Positions 62,286 to 64,000 of a stretch of 64,000 bases of DNA are shown in pieces. The translations under genes were made by a program, and so were the position numbers. The notes under the pieces are model-generated. The model saw only the letters and a list, made by a program, of their open reading frames with translations, ran no database searches and had not been told where the DNA came from. Source of the stretch: Sphaerosporella brunnea (Eukaryota; Ascomycota; Pezizomycetes; Pezizales; Pyronemataceae). The stretch is from contig VXIS01000003.1 in the NCBI GenBank assembly GCA_008704415.1, positions 310,001 to 374,000 on the forward strand, written 5' to 3'. The first letter of the stretch is position 1; every line of letters starts with the position of its first letter.

Positions 62286-64000
62286 GTTGTTGTTGTTGTT
62301 GTTATCATACATCGGATACTGGGCCGTTAGGCCCATGCTGGACAAAGGAAATTCCTCCACAATACCCGCCCCATAAATCCCATCCCCGATGGGCCTCCAC
62401 CAGGCTTCAACCCACCCTAATGGGGCCTTCCTACCCGAGCTAGGCTCGGTACCGCACCCTTCAGGCCAACCAGACAAACAGATAAACACACAAACAGGCC
62501 AAGGAAACCGCACCGTCCCCTCCTCTGAATAAATCCAATCTAGTATCCCCCCTACGGGACCTTGAATCCTATCCCAGTGTCTTTCATAAACCGCAGGACC
62601 GCATTCGACGCCTCTTCTCGCTAAAAGACTTTTGTTGCCGGCCAGGGGACCTTCCCCTTGAGCTTACACTCCTTGATGATTTCAGCATAGAGTACCTTCC
62701 GCTCCCGATCAAACGCATCACATTCTCCAAACAAATGCCCCCGTGTCTCTCTTTTTCCACTCTTACACCAGCGGCAAGTGTCAGATCCCTCCTTTCCTAT
62801 CCTCTTCTGATAATCACGCAGCAACCTATGCCTTGAGGCATTTGCATGAACGCGCACGTCTCTTTCTTGGACCAACCCGCCGCCTTGTCAGTTCCTTTGA
62901 TTGCTCTTCGAAACTTTCTCCTCTTCCGTAGCCGGAATTGACGTGCTCCTTCAAGACTCTCTCTTAACCACGTCTGGTCGACCTCGGACTGCTTTTCTGT
63001 TGCGCAGCGGTTCAGGTGGGCTAGCGATCGTACCTCGCGGTACTTTCGGAAGCTTTCCCCGGTGCTCCATCGTTCTCTTGCCGCCCCCGACGCAAGCTCG
63101 TCTGCCTCTTCGTTGCCCAGTACCCCCTTGTGAGAGGGTACCCATGGGTATTCGATTCTGGTTCCGCGTGAGGCGAGCTCATCCTCCCAGCAAAATATCA
63201 TCTTAGTCAGTGCTTGTCCGGGACCTTCTTCATTGGACTCTAAACGTTTGAGCGTGGCTTGCGAGTCGGTAAAAATGACAACTCGGCCGTTCACTATTGT
63301 CGTTTTGTTTGCCGCTATCTTTATTGCTCTCGAGACTGCGAATAGCTCTGCGTCAAACACTTCCTTGTTGTTACCGAGGTACCAGTTCTTCCCTCGATGA
63401 TCTTCTTCGCTCTCCCACCAGAACACTGCTGACCCGACATGTCCGCCATCTACTCTGCTTTCATCGGTCCAGACGGTCGTGGCCGCTCGCTCGTCCCAGC
63501 CCATTCCATCTGACAGGGCTCGCTCCTCGCAGTTGATGATGATTTTCGCCTTCGTCCTCAATCCTCTCTGTGGCTTAATCGTTTCTACATTCTCCAAGAT
63601 GCCCGGTCCCCGTTTGAGAAGGTTCCACTCTTCCTCTCATATAGGTTCGTTGGGGATCCTGGGCGTAGCTGCTTGCTTGGCCCAAAAGCGTGCGATTCTT
63701 CCCTCCACTATCGCCTGGATCGGATACATTTGTGATTCTGCGAGAAGGATACCGATCCTTGTGTCCTGATAACAGCCGGTGGTAGCTTTCGCTTGTTGAT
63801 TTATGATGAGTTGGGTATCGTTGATGCGCCCTGTCAACACCTCCGGACGTCCTCTGATGCCCATTAACTCGATACCATATGTTGCAACGGACTAAACAAC
63901 CGCTCTCCGCAGGTTCACCACGCTAGTAGGTGGCAACCCATTCAAACGGCATACTCTTTGAATCCAGGCCTGCTGTTTCTTAGCTTTCGCTGTCCAGATC
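62286..64000 (-). mobile_element. LINE 3' half, continuing past the window end
   Basis: Reads right to left. The 3' end has a hairpin (GGGCC-TAAC-GGCCC, 62334-62321), then GTATGAT and an (AAC)6 tail at 62303-62286. Upstream come the 3' UTR and the ORF2 C-terminus. The 5' part lies beyond 64000, so truncation and TSD cannot be judged. Confidence 0.8.
62621..64000 (-). pseudogene. LINE ORF2: thumb, RNase H and CCHC finger
   Basis: Starting outside the window: VVNLRRAVV, a TAG at 63892, SVATYGIELMGIRG, INDTQLIINQQAKATTGCYQ and RIGILLAESQMYPIQAIVE. A TGA at 63637 follows, then RNase H with TVWTDESRVDGG (Asp), NKEVFDAELFAVSRAIK (Glu), VVIFTDSQATLKRLES (Asp) and WVPSHKGVLGNEEADELA (His, Asp), so all four catalytic residues are present. 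A frameshift near 62870 precedes QERDVRVHANASRHRLLRDY and the finger CRWCKSGKRETRGHLFGEC (C-X2-C-X8-H-X4-C). Two nonsense codons and a frameshift make it inactive. It differs strongly from the 27-kb LINE, so at least two LINE lineages occur. Confidence 0.85.

Noticed and set aside
63905..63925. CCGCAGGTTCACC resembles the reverse complement of the 3' end of 18S rRNA.
   Set aside because: The match is only about 13 bases, lacks flanking rRNA sequence, and lies in the LINE reading frame (minus strand VVNLRRAVV).

Overview
This window looks like a transposon-dense, gene-poor stretch of a eukaryotic nuclear genome, most likely a filamentous fungus. The evidence is a 61-bp intron (GTACGT donor, CTGAT branch-like site, CTGTAG acceptor) conserved in two paralogs, fungal-type LINEs ending in RNase H and a CCHC finger, Ty1/copia elements with LTRs, hAT elements with 8-bp target-site duplications, and a small TA-flanked MITE. 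No bacterial operon, rRNA gene or CRISPR array is visible. The species cannot be named. All similarities and counts below were made by eye.

Layout. 0-9 kb: GAT/ATC hexamer arrays that switch strand, a 120-bp higher-order array, two copia relics, and a broken copy of an unrecognised three-copy gene family ('GIY-AAGVEK' family). 10.6-12.1 kb: a young hAT MITE nested in an older hAT element, followed by an intact ORF for a basic/acidic low-complexity protein (12345-13172). 13.4-20.2 kb: three copies of a coiled-coil family ('LFEQAVAG' family), the first two separated by a deleted copia element with both LTRs. 20.6-24.9 kb: a second copia element whose reverse transcriptase is replaced by a decayed hAT carrying a tRNA-like insert. 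27.0-31.5 kb: a 5'-truncated LINE split by an LTR-type insertion (5-bp duplication). 32.8-37 kb: a third LINE remnant, then another coiled-coil copy again followed by copia remnants.

40-44 kb: a second 'GIY-AAGVEK' copy, a truncated duplicate of the 12.3-kb gene, and a reverse-strand zinc-knuckle protein with repeats. 45.5-48.0 kb: a recent 1250-bp tandem duplication, each unit holding a roughly 288-codon ORF. 51.9-53.1 kb: a LINE ORF1 joined directly to a LINE 3' end. 54.7-57.4 kb: a decayed hAT with an inserted MITE, flanked by two direct repeats that meet its ends. 60.3 kb: a TA-flanked MITE. 61.1-64 kb: a possible membrane-protein ORF, a third 'GIY-AAGVEK' fragment, and a LINE running off the window end.

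The genes do not form a pathway. The content is layered transposon insertion plus repeated decayed families. The least explained items are the two gene families, the 1250-bp tandem unit, the direct repeats bracketing a hAT, and a 3' hairpin plus TATGAT signature shared by three LINE ends.
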